This document shows, piece after piece, positions 8,717-17,769 of a stretch of 64,000 nt of DNA (the first letter of the stretch is position 1; the number at the start of each line of letters is the position of its first letter). Origin of the DNA: an uncultured Oscillospiraceae bacterium (GTDB taxonomy: Bacteria > Bacillota > Clostridia > Oscillospirales > Oscillospiraceae); NCBI GenBank assembly GCA_947626905.1, contig CANQUE010000004.1, positions 17,351-81,350 of the forward strand. Reading direction: 5' to 3'. Both the position numbers and the translations under genes were made by a program. The notes under the pieces were generated by a model. It was given only the letters and a program-made list of their open reading frames with translations, was not told where the DNA came from and did not search any database.

Positions 8717-9964
8717 TCATTCGCTGATGGGCAAGCCCTGCAGGTACCGGCGGAGCATGTCGAAGGCGTGGTTGGCGGCCAGGGCCCGGACCCGCTCCCG
8801 GCGGGTGCCCAGGCGAAGCTGCCGCACCCAGACGCTGTCCCTGTCCGCCAGGCCCACGAACACGGTGCCCACCGGGTGGACCCCGTCCCCGTCTGGGCCG
8901 GCCAGGCCGGTGGCGGACACGGCCAGGTCCGCCCCCACGGCCAGCCGGGCGCCCTTTGCCATGGCCGCGGCGGTCTCATAGGACACCGCGCCTTTTTCCT
9001 CGATCATGTCCCGGTCGATGGCCAGCATGGCCGCCTTCACCTCGTTGCAGTAGGTGACCGCGCCGCCTTTATAGACCGCCGAGGCCCCGGGCAGGGCGGT
9101 GAACCGGGCGCCGATGAGCCCGCCGGTCAGGCTCTCCGCCGTGGCGAAGGTGAGCCCCTTCTCCTTCAGCAGGCCCAGGCACAGCGCCTCCAGACTGTCC
9201 ACATCCACGCCGTAGACCACATGGCCCAGCTCCGCCTTCACCATGTCCACCACCGGGGCGCACATGGCCTCGGCGGCCGCCTCGTCATGGGCCTTGGCGG
9301 TGACCCGGAGCATCACCTCCCCCACCTTGGCGTAGGTGGCGAGGGTGGGGTTGGTCATCTGTTCCATCCGGGCGCGCAGCCGGTCCTCCACCGCGCTCTC
9401 CCCCATGCCGAACACCCGGATCTGGTGGGAGAAGATGGTCTCATGGGAGAGGCTCTTCAGATAGGGCACCGCGCAGTGCCGGAACATGGGCACGCACTCA
9501 TTGGGCGGGCCGGGGAGCATGATCACATGCACGCCGTCCTCTTCAAAGGCGCAGCCGGGGGCGGTGCCCCAGTCGTTGTGGAACACCGTGCACCGCTCGG
9601 GAAGATATGCCTGCTGGAGGTTGTTTTGGGTGAATTGGATGGACGTGTTCTTGGCGAACCACGCCCTCAAAAACTCCCCCTCTTCCGGATGATACTCCAT
9701 CTTCCGGCCGAAGCACTCCGCCAGCACGTTCTTCGTCAGGTCGTCGTAGGTGGGCCCCAGCCCGCCGGTGGTGATGATCAGGTCCGCCCGCTTTTTGGCG
9801 ATGGCCACCGCCTCCGCCAGCCGGGCGGGGTTGTCCCCCACCGCCGTGTGCCAGAACACGTTCACCCCCAGGCCCGCCAGCATGTCGCCCAGGTCCGCGG
9901 CGTTGGTGTTGACGGTATTGCCCAGCAGCAGCTCTGTTCCCACGCAAAGTATCTCGCAGTTCAT
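8717..9964 (-). CDS. cinA: CinA family competence/damage-inducible protein (nicotinamide-nucleotide amidase)
   Basis: MNCEILCVGTELLLGNTVNTNAADL N-terminus; C-terminal ATAESLTGGLIGARFT. Confidence 0.95.
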   Translation of the reverse strand: MNCEILCVGTELLLGNTVNTNAADLGDMLAGLGVNVFWHTAVGDNPARLAEAVAIAKKRADLIITTGGLGPTYDDLTKNVLAECFGRKMEYHPEEGEFLRAWFAKNTSIQFTQNNLQQAYLPERCTVFHNDWGTAPGCAFEEDGVHVIMLPGPPNECVPMFRHCAVPYLKSLSHETIFSHQIRVFGMGESAVEDRLRARMEQMTNPTLATYAKVGEVMLRVTAKAHDEAAAEAMCAPVVDMVKAELGHVVYGVDVDSLEALCLGLLKEKGLTFATAESLTGGLIGARFTALPGASAVYKGGAVTYCNEVKAAMLAIDRDMIEEKGAVSYETAAAMAKGARLAVGADLAVSATGLAGPDGDGVHPVGTVFVGLADRDSVWVRQLRLGTRRERVRALAANHAFDMLRRYLQGLPISE

Positions 9965-9974
9965 AGCAAACCCC

Positions 9975-11216
9975 TCAAAACGCGAAATTGCCGTTTACGA
10001 ACACCGGCACTTCCTTCCCGTCGTGGGTGGTGCCCACGATGGAGAGGTCCGCCGTGCCCACCATGAAGTCCACGTGGTTGATGGACTGGTTCAGGCCCGC
10101 CGCCTTCTGCTGCTCCTCCGTCATGTCCGCCCCGCCCTTCACGCAGGTGGGATAGGCCGAGCCGAAGGCCAGGTGGCAGGAGGCGTTCTCATCGAACAGG
10201 GTCTCATAAAACAGGATGCCCTTGTTGCGGATGGGGCTGTCGTAGGGCACCAGGGCCGCCTCCCCCAGGTAGTGGGAGCCCTCGTCCAGGTCGATGGAAT
10301 GGCGCAGGATGTCCTCCCCCTCGCCGGCGTGAACATCCACGATGCGGCCGCCCCGGAAGTCCAGGTAAAAATCCTTCACCAGGTTCCCGTCCAGGGCCAG
10401 GGGCAGGGCCGCGTATACCCGGCCGTCCACGGCGTCCCACTTGGGGGCGGTGAAGATCTCTTCGGTGGGCATGTTGGCCACGAACTCGATGCCCGCGGCG
10501 CTTTTTTCGCTGCCGCCCTCCCAGACGTGGTCATCCGGCAGCTGTACGGTCAGGTCCGTGCCCAGAGAATTGGTATAGCGCAGGCTCTTGAAATTATAGC
10601 GGTTCAGCGTTTCGCACCGCCGGGCGGTGGTGGCGATGTGCTCCCGCCAGCGCTCCACGGCCCGGCCGTCGCCGGTGATGCGGCACACGTCGAAGATGGC
10701 GTCCCACAGCGCGTCCATGGCCTCGGCCTCGGGCATGTCCGGGAACACCTTCTTCGCCCAGGCGGGGGTGGGATGGGCGCCGATGGACCACTGGAAGCGG
10801 CTGGCGGTCATGGCGTCAAAGTAATCCTTGGTGGCCTGGCCGCTGACCCGCTGCCAGGTCTGGATACGCTTGGGGTCCACGCCCTTCAAAAGCTCCGGGT
10901 CGCCGCCGACGATGGCCAGGCTGGGCGAACCCTTTGCCAGCAGCCAGTCCAGCTGTTCCTTCATATAGGCGGGGTACTCGGCGAACACCGCCTCGTCCGC
11001 CCGCAGGTATTTCTCCCGGGTCATGAAGTCGTCGCGCCACTCCACCACCACCTCCCGGGCGCCGCAGTCATAGCAGGCCGCCGCGCATTTCCTGGCCAGG
11101 GGCGCGCACGTCACCTCTGAGCGCAGCCGCACCGTCTGTCCGGGCCGGACATTCACGCCGATCTGGACCAGCAGGTGGGCGTATTCGTCCAGCTTCTCGT
11201 CAAAGTTCTTGACCAT
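9975..11216 (-). CDS. M29-family aminopeptidase
   Basis: LLVQIGVNVRPGQTV, VVVEWRDD, HVDFMVGTADLSIVGTTHDGKEVPVFVNGNF. Confidence 0.92.
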   Translation of the reverse strand: MVKNFDEKLDEYAHLLVQIGVNVRPGQTVRLRSEVTCAPLARKCAAACYDCGAREVVVEWRDDFMTREKYLRADEAVFAEYPAYMKEQLDWLLAKGSPSLAIVGGDPELLKGVDPKRIQTWQRVSGQATKDYFDAMTASRFQWSIGAHPTPAWAKKVFPDMPEAEAMDALWDAIFDVCRITGDGRAVERWREHIATTARRCETLNRYNFKSLRYTNSLGTDLTVQLPDDHVWEGGSEKSAAGIEFVANMPTEEIFTAPKWDAVDGRVYAALPLALDGNLVKDFYLDFRGGRIVDVHAGEGEDILRHSIDLDEGSHYLGEAALVPYDSPIRNKGILFYETLFDENASCHLAFGSAYPTCVKGGADMTEEQQKAAGLNQSINHVDFMVGTADLSIVGTTHDGKEVPVFVNGNFAF

Positions 11217-12399
11217 GATAAACTCCTTCGTATCCGATCTTCACAAATTCTATCCCCGCCAGGGCCTCGGCCACCAGACCGTCCACGTCCAGGGCGGCCT
11301 CCGCCTCCCGGACTTTTTTGATCTTGGGGTGGGTGCAGGGGTGGCGGGGGGTGAACACGGTGCAGCAGTCCTCATAGGGCAGGATGGAAGTCTGGAAGGT
11401 GCCGATGCGCTCGGCGATGGCGATGACCTCCTTCTTGTCCATGCCCACCAGGGGCCGCAGCACCGGCCGGTCGGCGCAGTCCTCGGTGGCGGCCATGGCC
11501 TCCATGGTCTGGCTGGCCACCTGGCCCAGGCTCTCTCCGGTAATGATGGCGCCGCACTTGTTGTCCGCCGCCACGGCGCAGGCGATGCGCATCATCATCC
11601 GGCGCATGACAAGGGTGAAGTAATCCTCCGGGCACTTGTCCCGGATCTCCTCCTGGATGTGGGTGAAGGGCACGATCTGCACGTTCATCCGCCCGCACCA
11701 GGGCACCAGCAGCTTCGCCAGGTCCAGCACCTTCTGCTTGGCAAGTTCGGAAGTGTAGGGGAAGGAGAAAAAGTGCACCGGGATCAGGCGCATGCCCCGC
11801 TTGGCCATCATCCAGGTGGACACGGGGCTGTCGATGCCGCCGGACAGCATCGTCACCGCCGCGCCCGCCGTGCCCACAGGCAGGCCGCCGGCGGCCTCGA
11901 TGGGGGCGCCGTGGACATAGGCCGCCCGGTCCCGCACCTCCAGGTGCACGGTGAACTCGGGGTCGTGCATGTCCGCGGTCAGGCCGGGGAAGGCGTCGTT
12001 CAGCTCCCCGCCCACGTACTGGCTCAGCTGCACGCTGGTCATGGGGAAGGACTTGTCCCCCCGGCGGGATTCCACCTTGAAGGTCTTTGCCGCCGACAGC
12101 TGGTCGAACAGGTATTCTTTGGCCTTTGCCAGAATGGCCTCCGGGGTCTTTTCGCAGGCGGCGGCCCGGGTCATGGTCATGATGCCAAAGACCTTTTCCA
12201 GGGCCTCGAAGGCCCCGTCCACGTCGCAGTCCCCGCTCTGGGGCTCCACGTAGATGATGGACTGGTGGGCGATCACCTCAAAGCGGCCGAATCGCCGGAT
12301 GCGGCGGCGGATGTTGCTGAGGAGCTTTTGCTCGAAGGAGCGCTTGTTCAGGCCCTTCAGGACCACCTCGCCCTCCTTCAGAAGGATCATATCGGTCAT
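11200..12399 (-). CDS. thiI: tRNA 4-thiouridine synthase ThiI
   Basis: LLKEGEVVLKGLNKRSFE..., PP-loop MLSGGIDSPVSTWMMAKRG, THUMP region. Confidence 0.95.
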   Translation of the reverse strand: MTDMILLKEGEVVLKGLNKRSFEQKLLSNIRRRIRRFGRFEVIAHQSIIYVEPQSGDCDVDGAFEALEKVFGIMTMTRAAACEKTPEAILAKAKEYLFDQLSAAKTFKVESRRGDKSFPMTSVQLSQYVGGELNDAFPGLTADMHDPEFTVHLEVRDRAAYVHGAPIEAAGGLPVGTAGAAVTMLSGGIDSPVSTWMMAKRGMRLIPVHFFSFPYTSELAKQKVLDLAKLLVPWCGRMNVQIVPFTHIQEEIRDKCPEDYFTLVMRRMMMRIACAVAADNKCGAIITGESLGQVASQTMEAMAATEDCADRPVLRPLVGMDKKEVIAIAERIGTFQTSILPYEDCCTVFTPRHPCTHPKIKKVREAEAALDVDGLVAEALAGIEFVKIGYEGVYHGQEL

Positions 12400-12460
12400 A
12401 AATGGATCTCTCCGATCGGGATGTTATCATGGTCTTTGCCGCTTGGCGGCAAAGGGAGGC

Positions 12461-13975
12461 CTATTTCGCGAGCGCCGACGACGTTCTGTACTGTATGGCC
12501 TCCGCCAGATGCATGGGGCCGATGGATTCGGCGCCGTCCAGATCCGCGATGGTCCGGGCCACCCGCAGGATGCGGTCATAGCTCCGGGCGGTGAGGCCCA
12601 GGGCCTCATAGGCTCCCTTCATCAGGGCCGAGCCCTCCGGGTCCAGCGCACAGAACCGCTCCAGCGCCGCCGGGCCCATCCGGGCGTTCTCTCCCACCTC
12701 TGTGCCGGCGAACCGGCCCCGCTGGATGGCGCGGGCGGCATCCACCCGGGCCTTGATGGCGGCGGAGCTCTCTCCGCTGGGCTTGGCCTCCAGCTGGTCG
12801 TACTCCAGGGCCGGGACCTCCACCATAATGTCGATCCGGTCCAGCAGCGGCCCCGAGATCTTGCCCTGGTACTCCGCCACAGAGCGGGGCGAACACCGGC
12901 AGCGGCCCGAGGGGTGGCCATACCAGCCGCAGCGGCAGGGGTTCATGGCGCACACCAGCATGAACCGGCTGGGGTAGGTGACAGACCCGCCGGCCCGGGA
13001 AACGGTGACCTCCCCCTCCTCCAAGGGCTGGCGCAGCAAGTCGATCACGTCCCGGTGGAACTCCGGCAGCTCGTCCAGAAACAGCACCCCGTTGTGGGCC
13101 AGGCTCATCTCCCCGGGCCGAAGGTCCGCCCCGCCGGACAGGGCCTGGCGGGAGGCGGTCTGGTTGGGGGCCCGGAAGGGCCGCCGGAGGACCACCGGCG
13201 CGGCGGGGCTGGTCAGTCCCGCCACCGACCAGATGGCCGTGGTGCGCAGGGCCTCGTCCCGGGTCAGGTCCGGCAGGATGCCGGGCAGGCGCTTGGCCAG
13301 CATGGATTTGCCCGCCCCCGGCGGGCCCACCATCAGCACGTTGTGGCCGCCGGCGGCGGCCACCTCCAGCGCCCGCTTCACGTTCTCCTGGCCCTTTACC
13401 TCGGAAAAGTCCGGCACGGGAACGCTGTCCGGGTCCAGGACCCCCGGGGCGGCGGGCAGGATGGCCTGTTCCCCCGCCAGATGGTCCGCCAGCTGGCGGA
13501 CGTTCTCCACGGGATAGACCTCCACGCCCTGGGCAAACGCCGCCTCGGCGGCGTTGTCCCGGGGCACGAACAGCCGCTTCGCCCCGGCGGCCTCCGCCGC
13601 CAGCGCCATGGGCAGCGCCCCGGAAACAGGCCGGAGCTGTCCCGTCAGGGACAGCTCGCCGAAAAACATATCGTCCTGCTCGGGGGCCCGGCACTGGCCG
13701 GTGGCCGTCAGGATGCCCAGCAGCACCGGCAGATCATAGACCGTGCCGGCCTTTTTCGTGTCCGCCGGGGCCAAGTTGACCGTGATGCGGCTGACCGGAA
13801 AATCCCAGCCGTTGTGCTTGATGGCCGCCCGGACCCGGTCCGCGGCCTCCTTCACGGCGGCGTCGGGCAGGCCCACCATGTCCAGGCGGGGCAGGCCGGA
13901 GGTGATGGATGTCTCCAGCTCCACCTCGTAGCCGCCTATTCCTTTGATGCCAAGGGAACGGATGCGTGCGTACAT
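12461..13975 (-). CDS. comM: YifB/ComM family Mg-chelatase-like AAA ATPase
   Basis: VELETSITSGLPRLDMVGLPDAAVKEA; VGPPGAGKSMLAKRLPGILP; CNPCRCGWYG. Confidence 0.95.
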   Translation of the reverse strand: MYARIRSLGIKGIGGYEVELETSITSGLPRLDMVGLPDAAVKEAADRVRAAIKHNGWDFPVSRITVNLAPADTKKAGTVYDLPVLLGILTATGQCRAPEQDDMFFGELSLTGQLRPVSGALPMALAAEAAGAKRLFVPRDNAAEAAFAQGVEVYPVENVRQLADHLAGEQAILPAAPGVLDPDSVPVPDFSEVKGQENVKRALEVAAAGGHNVLMVGPPGAGKSMLAKRLPGILPDLTRDEALRTTAIWSVAGLTSPAAPVVLRRPFRAPNQTASRQALSGGADLRPGEMSLAHNGVLFLDELPEFHRDVIDLLRQPLEEGEVTVSRAGGSVTYPSRFMLVCAMNPCRCGWYGHPSGRCRCSPRSVAEYQGKISGPLLDRIDIMVEVPALEYDQLEAKPSGESSAAIKARVDAARAIQRGRFAGTEVGENARMGPAALERFCALDPEGSALMKGAYEALGLTARSYDRILRVARTIADLDGAESIGPMHLAEAIQYRTSSALAK

Positions 13976-14030
13976 GAGCCGGATACTCCTTTCATTTCAT
14001 ATGCCCGAAGGGCACTATATCGAACGGGGT

Positions 14031-14065
14031 CCCCACGGGAAACCAGCAAAGCGTTTCCCGTGGGG
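14031..14065. repeat. Intergenic hairpin, 13-bp perfect stem
   Basis: CCCCACGGGAAAC-cagcaaagc-GTTTCCCGTGGGG. Confidence 0.85.
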
Positions 14066-14085
14066 AGAGGAGAGACCCCCGGGCT

Positions 14086-14119
14086 GTCCTCCCCTTGCCG
14101 CTTGCGGCAATGGGAGGAC
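14086..14119. repeat. Intergenic hairpin, 16-bp stem with one mismatch and TT loop
   Basis: GTCCTCCCCTTGCCGC-tt-GCGGCAATGGGAGGAC. Confidence 0.85.
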
Positions 14120-14123
14120 CAGC

Positions 14124-15899
14124 TTAGGGTGTTTCGACGACGGCGATATGCAGCTCGTCCAGCTGCTTTTGCTCCACGGCGGAGGGGGCGCCCATCATCA
14201 CGTCCTGGGCGTTCTTGTTCATGGGGAAGGGGATGATCTCCCGGATGGAGGGCTCGCCGGCCAGGAGCATCACCATCCGGTCCACGCCGGGGGCGATGCC
14301 CGCGTGAGGGGGCGCGCCATAGCAGAAGGCGTTGTACATGGCGGGGAACTTGGCCTTCACGTCCGCCTCCCCCAGGCCCACCATCTCGAAGGCCTTGACC
14401 ATGATGTCGGGGTCATGGTTGCGCACCGCGCCGGAGGAAAGCTCCACGCCGTTGCACACCAGATCGTACTGGTAGGCGTAGATGTCCAGCGGGTCCACCT
14501 CGCCCTTTTCCGCCTGCTCCAGGATCTTCAGCCCGCCGTTGGGCATGGAGAAGGGGTTGTGGCAGAACTCCAGCTGGCCGGATTCCTCCCCGATCTCGAA
14601 CATAGGGAAGTCCACGATCCAGCAGAATTCGTACCGGGCCTCGTCCATATGGCCGGGCACCGCCGCGCCCAGCATCTTCAGGGCCACCCCCGCGGTCTTG
14701 CGGGCCGCGTCGGGGGTCCCGGCGGCGATCAGCCCCAGGCTGCCGGGGACCATGCCCAGGTCCTTCAGCGCCTGCTCATGGCCGGCCAGGAACTTGGCCA
14801 CGCCGCCCACCAGAGCGCCGTTTTCGTCCATCCGCACCCAGTAGGGCTTCGCTCCCGCCTGGACGGCCACGTCGTCGCAGAGCTTGTCGATCTGCTTCCT
14901 CGTCAGCGCCGCGCCGGTGCAGGGCACGATCTTTACGGCTCCGGCCTGGGCGAAGGGCTCAAAGCCCTCGGTCTGGCGGGCCAGGGCGGTCATGTCCTTC
15001 ACCGTCAGGTCGATGCGCAGATCCGGCTTGTCGGTGCCGTAGGTGTCCATGGCGTCGTTGTAGCTGATGCGCCGGAACGGCGGCCGGGAGGCCACGTCAT
15101 AGACGCCGTATTTGGCGAAGATGGGCGGCAGCACGTCCTCGATGACGGCGAACACGTCCTCCTGTCCGGCAAAAGCCATCTCCATATCCAGCTGATAGAA
15201 CTCGCCGGGGGACCGGTCGCCCCGGGCGTCCTCGTCCCGGAAGCAGGGGGCGATCTGGAAGTAGCGGTCAAAGCCGGAGGTCATCAGAAGCTGCTTGAAC
15301 TGCTGGGGGGCCTGGGGCAGGGCGTAGAACTTGCCCGGATGCTTCCGGGCCGGCACCAGGTAATCCCGGGCGCCCTCCGGGCTGGAGGCGGTGAGGATGG
15401 GGGTGGTGATCTCCAGAAAATCGTGGGCGAGCATGGCGCTGCGCAGCGCCGCCACCACGTTGCACCGCAGGATGATGTTCTTCTTCACCGCCGGGTTGCG
15501 CAGGTCCAGATAGCGATACTTCAGCCGGATGGCCTCGTCCGCCTCCCGGCTGCGGTTGATCTCAAAGGGCAGCTCGTTATAATGGCAGCGGCCCAGCACT
15601 TCCACGGTCTCGGGCACCACCTCGATGTCCCCGGTGGGCAGCTTGGGATTTTTGCTGTCCCGCTCCCGGACCGTGCCGGAAACGGAAACGGTGCTCTCCT
15701 TGGTGATGGCCCGGAAGCATTTGACCATGTCCTCCGTCTCGGCCACCACCTGGGTGGTGCCGTAAAAGTCCCGGATCACCGCGAAGGCCAGGGCGGAGCC
15801 CACTTCCCGGACGTTCTCCAGCCAGCCCACGATGGTCACCTTCTGCCCGGCGTTTTCCAGCCGCAGCTCGTTGCAGGTATGGGTGCGCATTTGTGTCAT
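14124..15899 (-). CDS. aspS: Aspartyl-tRNA synthetase (bacterial type)
   Basis: RTHTCNELRLENAGQKVTIVGWLENVREVGSALAFAVIRDFYGTTQVV; GAPPHAGIAPGVDRMVMLLAG. Confidence 0.97.
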   Translation of the reverse strand: MTQMRTHTCNELRLENAGQKVTIVGWLENVREVGSALAFAVIRDFYGTTQVVAETEDMVKCFRAITKESTVSVSGTVRERDSKNPKLPTGDIEVVPETVEVLGRCHYNELPFEINRSREADEAIRLKYRYLDLRNPAVKKNIILRCNVVAALRSAMLAHDFLEITTPILTASSPEGARDYLVPARKHPGKFYALPQAPQQFKQLLMTSGFDRYFQIAPCFRDEDARGDRSPGEFYQLDMEMAFAGQEDVFAVIEDVLPPIFAKYGVYDVASRPPFRRISYNDAMDTYGTDKPDLRIDLTVKDMTALARQTEGFEPFAQAGAVKIVPCTGAALTRKQIDKLCDDVAVQAGAKPYWVRMDENGALVGGVAKFLAGHEQALKDLGMVPGSLGLIAAGTPDAARKTAGVALKMLGAAVPGHMDEARYEFCWIVDFPMFEIGEESGQLEFCHNPFSMPNGGLKILEQAEKGEVDPLDIYAYQYDLVCNGVELSSGAVRNHDPDIMVKAFEMVGLGEADVKAKFPAMYNAFCYGAPPHAGIAPGVDRMVMLLAGEPSIREIIPFPMNKNAQDVMMGAPSAVEQKQLDELHIAVVETP

Positions 15900-17239
15900 A
15901 TCGTTTTCTCCTTCACCGGTCTGACCGGCTTATTCAAGTTCTCCCGAAGGATGGCGGCCGCCTCCCCGCAGGACACGGTCACCTGGCCGCCGGAGCGCAG
16001 GTCCTTCAGCCCCACGGTCCCGGCCGCCCGCTCGCTCTCCCCCACCACCACGGCATAGGGGATCGCCAGCTTATCGGCATAGGCAAATTTCGCCTTTGTC
16101 TTCTTCTTTTCCGCGTATACCTGGGTCCGGACCCCCTCGGCGCGCAGGGCGGCGGCGCAGCGCACGGCGTAATCCAGATCCTCCTCCAGGGGGATCACCA
16201 GCGCGTCGCAGGGAGCGGTGGGCAGCTCGTCGTTGAGAATCCCCTGCTCCTGGAGGATGTAGAACAGCCTGGTCACCCCGATGGACAGGCCCACGCCCGG
16301 CAGCTTTTTGTCCGTGTAATACCCCGCCAGGTCGTCGTACCGTCCGCCGGAGCAGACGCTGCCCACCTCCGGATAGTCGGTCAGGACGGTCTCATACACC
16401 GTGCCGGTGTAATAGTCCAGGCCCCGGGCGATGGTCAGATCCACCCGCCACTTGTCCTCCGGCACGCCCAGCCCCGGCAGCAGGCCGGTGACAGCCTTCA
16501 GCTCGGCCAGGCCCTGATCCAGCGCCGGGCATTTCCCCGCCAGGGCCTCCAGGGTGGCGATGGGCTCCGCCGAGCGCAGGATCTCCAGCAGCTCCTCCGC
16601 CTTTTCCGGCGCCATGCCCAGCTCCTCCAGGATGGCCTTCACTTTCTCCGGCCCGATCTTCTCCAGCTTGTCCACCGCGGTCATCACCGCCGCCGACTGG
16701 CCGCCGATGCCCAGGTATTCAAACAGCCCGTTGAGCACCTTGCGGTTGTTCATGCGGATGCAGAACCGCTCCAGCCCCAGGTTCCGCAGGGTCTGGCAGA
16801 TGATGGCGGGCATTTCCGCCTCGTTGGCCACGTCCAGGCTCCCGTCGCCGATCACGTCGATGTCCGCCTGGTAAAACTCCCGGAACCGGCCCCGCTGGGC
16901 CCGCTCGCCCCGGTAGACCTTGCCGATCTGATACCGGCGGAAGGGGAAGGCCAGCTGGCCGTAATTCATGGCCACATACTTGGCCAGCGGCACCGTCAGG
17001 TCGAACCGCAGGGCCAGGTCGCTGTCCCCCTTGGTGAAGCGGTATATCTGTTTTTCCGTTTCCCCGCCGCCCTTGGCCAGCAGCACCTCCGCCGGCTCGA
17101 TCACCGGCGTGTCGATGGAGGTGAAGCCGTACAGGGCATACGTCCGGCGCAGCACGTCGAGCACCGCGTCCATCCGGGCCTGGGGCCCGGGCAAAAGCTC
17201 CATGAACCCGGACAGGGTCCGGGGTTTGATCCGTTCCAT
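15896..17239 (-). CDS. hisS: Histidyl-tRNA synthetase
   Basis: DTPVIEPAEVLLAKGGGETEKQIYRF; GLDYYTGTVYE; SVCSGGRYDDL; 4-nt overlap with aspS. Confidence 0.97.
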   Translation of the reverse strand: MERIKPRTLSGFMELLPGPQARMDAVLDVLRRTYALYGFTSIDTPVIEPAEVLLAKGGGETEKQIYRFTKGDSDLALRFDLTVPLAKYVAMNYGQLAFPFRRYQIGKVYRGERAQRGRFREFYQADIDVIGDGSLDVANEAEMPAIICQTLRNLGLERFCIRMNNRKVLNGLFEYLGIGGQSAAVMTAVDKLEKIGPEKVKAILEELGMAPEKAEELLEILRSAEPIATLEALAGKCPALDQGLAELKAVTGLLPGLGVPEDKWRVDLTIARGLDYYTGTVYETVLTDYPEVGSVCSGGRYDDLAGYYTDKKLPGVGLSIGVTRLFYILQEQGILNDELPTAPCDALVIPLEEDLDYAVRCAAALRAEGVRTQVYAEKKKTKAKFAYADKLAIPYAVVVGESERAAGTVGLKDLRSGGQVTVSCGEAAAILRENLNKPVRPVKEKTI

Positions 17240-17297
17240 ATTCGCTCCTCATGGCGGACGGCAGCCTGTCCGGCCGCCGCCCAGCTGGTTTTTGTCC

Positions 17298-17714
17298 TTA
17301 TTTTTTCCTGGCCTTGGGGTTGACGATGTCGCGCCAGGCGAAGTCGCCCCGGCGCAGGCCCTGGACCAGCACCTCCGCCGTGGCCATATTGGAGGCGAAG
17401 GGGATGTTATGGGCGGCGCAGAGCAGCGCGATCTCATTCACCGGGCCGAACAGCTCCGGGTGGTAGGGATCGGCGAAAAACATCACCAGGTCGATCTCGT
17501 TATAGGCGATGCGGGCGCCGATCTGCTGCACGCCGCCCTGGGTGGCGTTCATATATAGCTCGATGGGCAGGCCCGTGGCTTCGCTCACCAGCTTTCCGGT
17601 GGTGTTGGTGGCAATGATGTTGTGTTCGGCAAGGATGCCGCTGTAGGCGATGCAGAATTGCACCATCAGTTCCTTCTTCCCGTCATGGGCCATCAGTGCG
17701 ATATTCATAAACAC
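17298..17714 (-). CDS. mgsA: Methylglyoxal synthase
   Basis: NIALMAHDGKKELMVQFCIAY; TNTTGKLV; GGVQQIGARIAYNEIDLVMFFADP. Confidence 0.95.
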   Translation of the reverse strand: MFMNIALMAHDGKKELMVQFCIAYSGILAEHNIIATNTTGKLVSEATGLPIELYMNATQGGVQQIGARIAYNEIDLVMFFADPYHPELFGPVNEIALLCAAHNIPFASNMATAEVLVQGLRRGDFAWRDIVNPKARKK

Positions 17715-17769
17715 TCTCCGATCTATAGGATTCCACTTGCCGAGGCAAGGTTTTTTCCGGCTCTTCCCG

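Noticed and set aside
12254-14236. 660-aa plus-strand ORF over comM
   Set aside because: Antisense to a full-length conserved ComM; no domain signature.
17738-17752. CTTGCC-ga-GGCAAG followed by GTTTTTT between mgsA and mrdA
   Set aside because: Short stem with T-run on the plus strand although both neighbours are minus-strand genes; not supported as a functional terminator.
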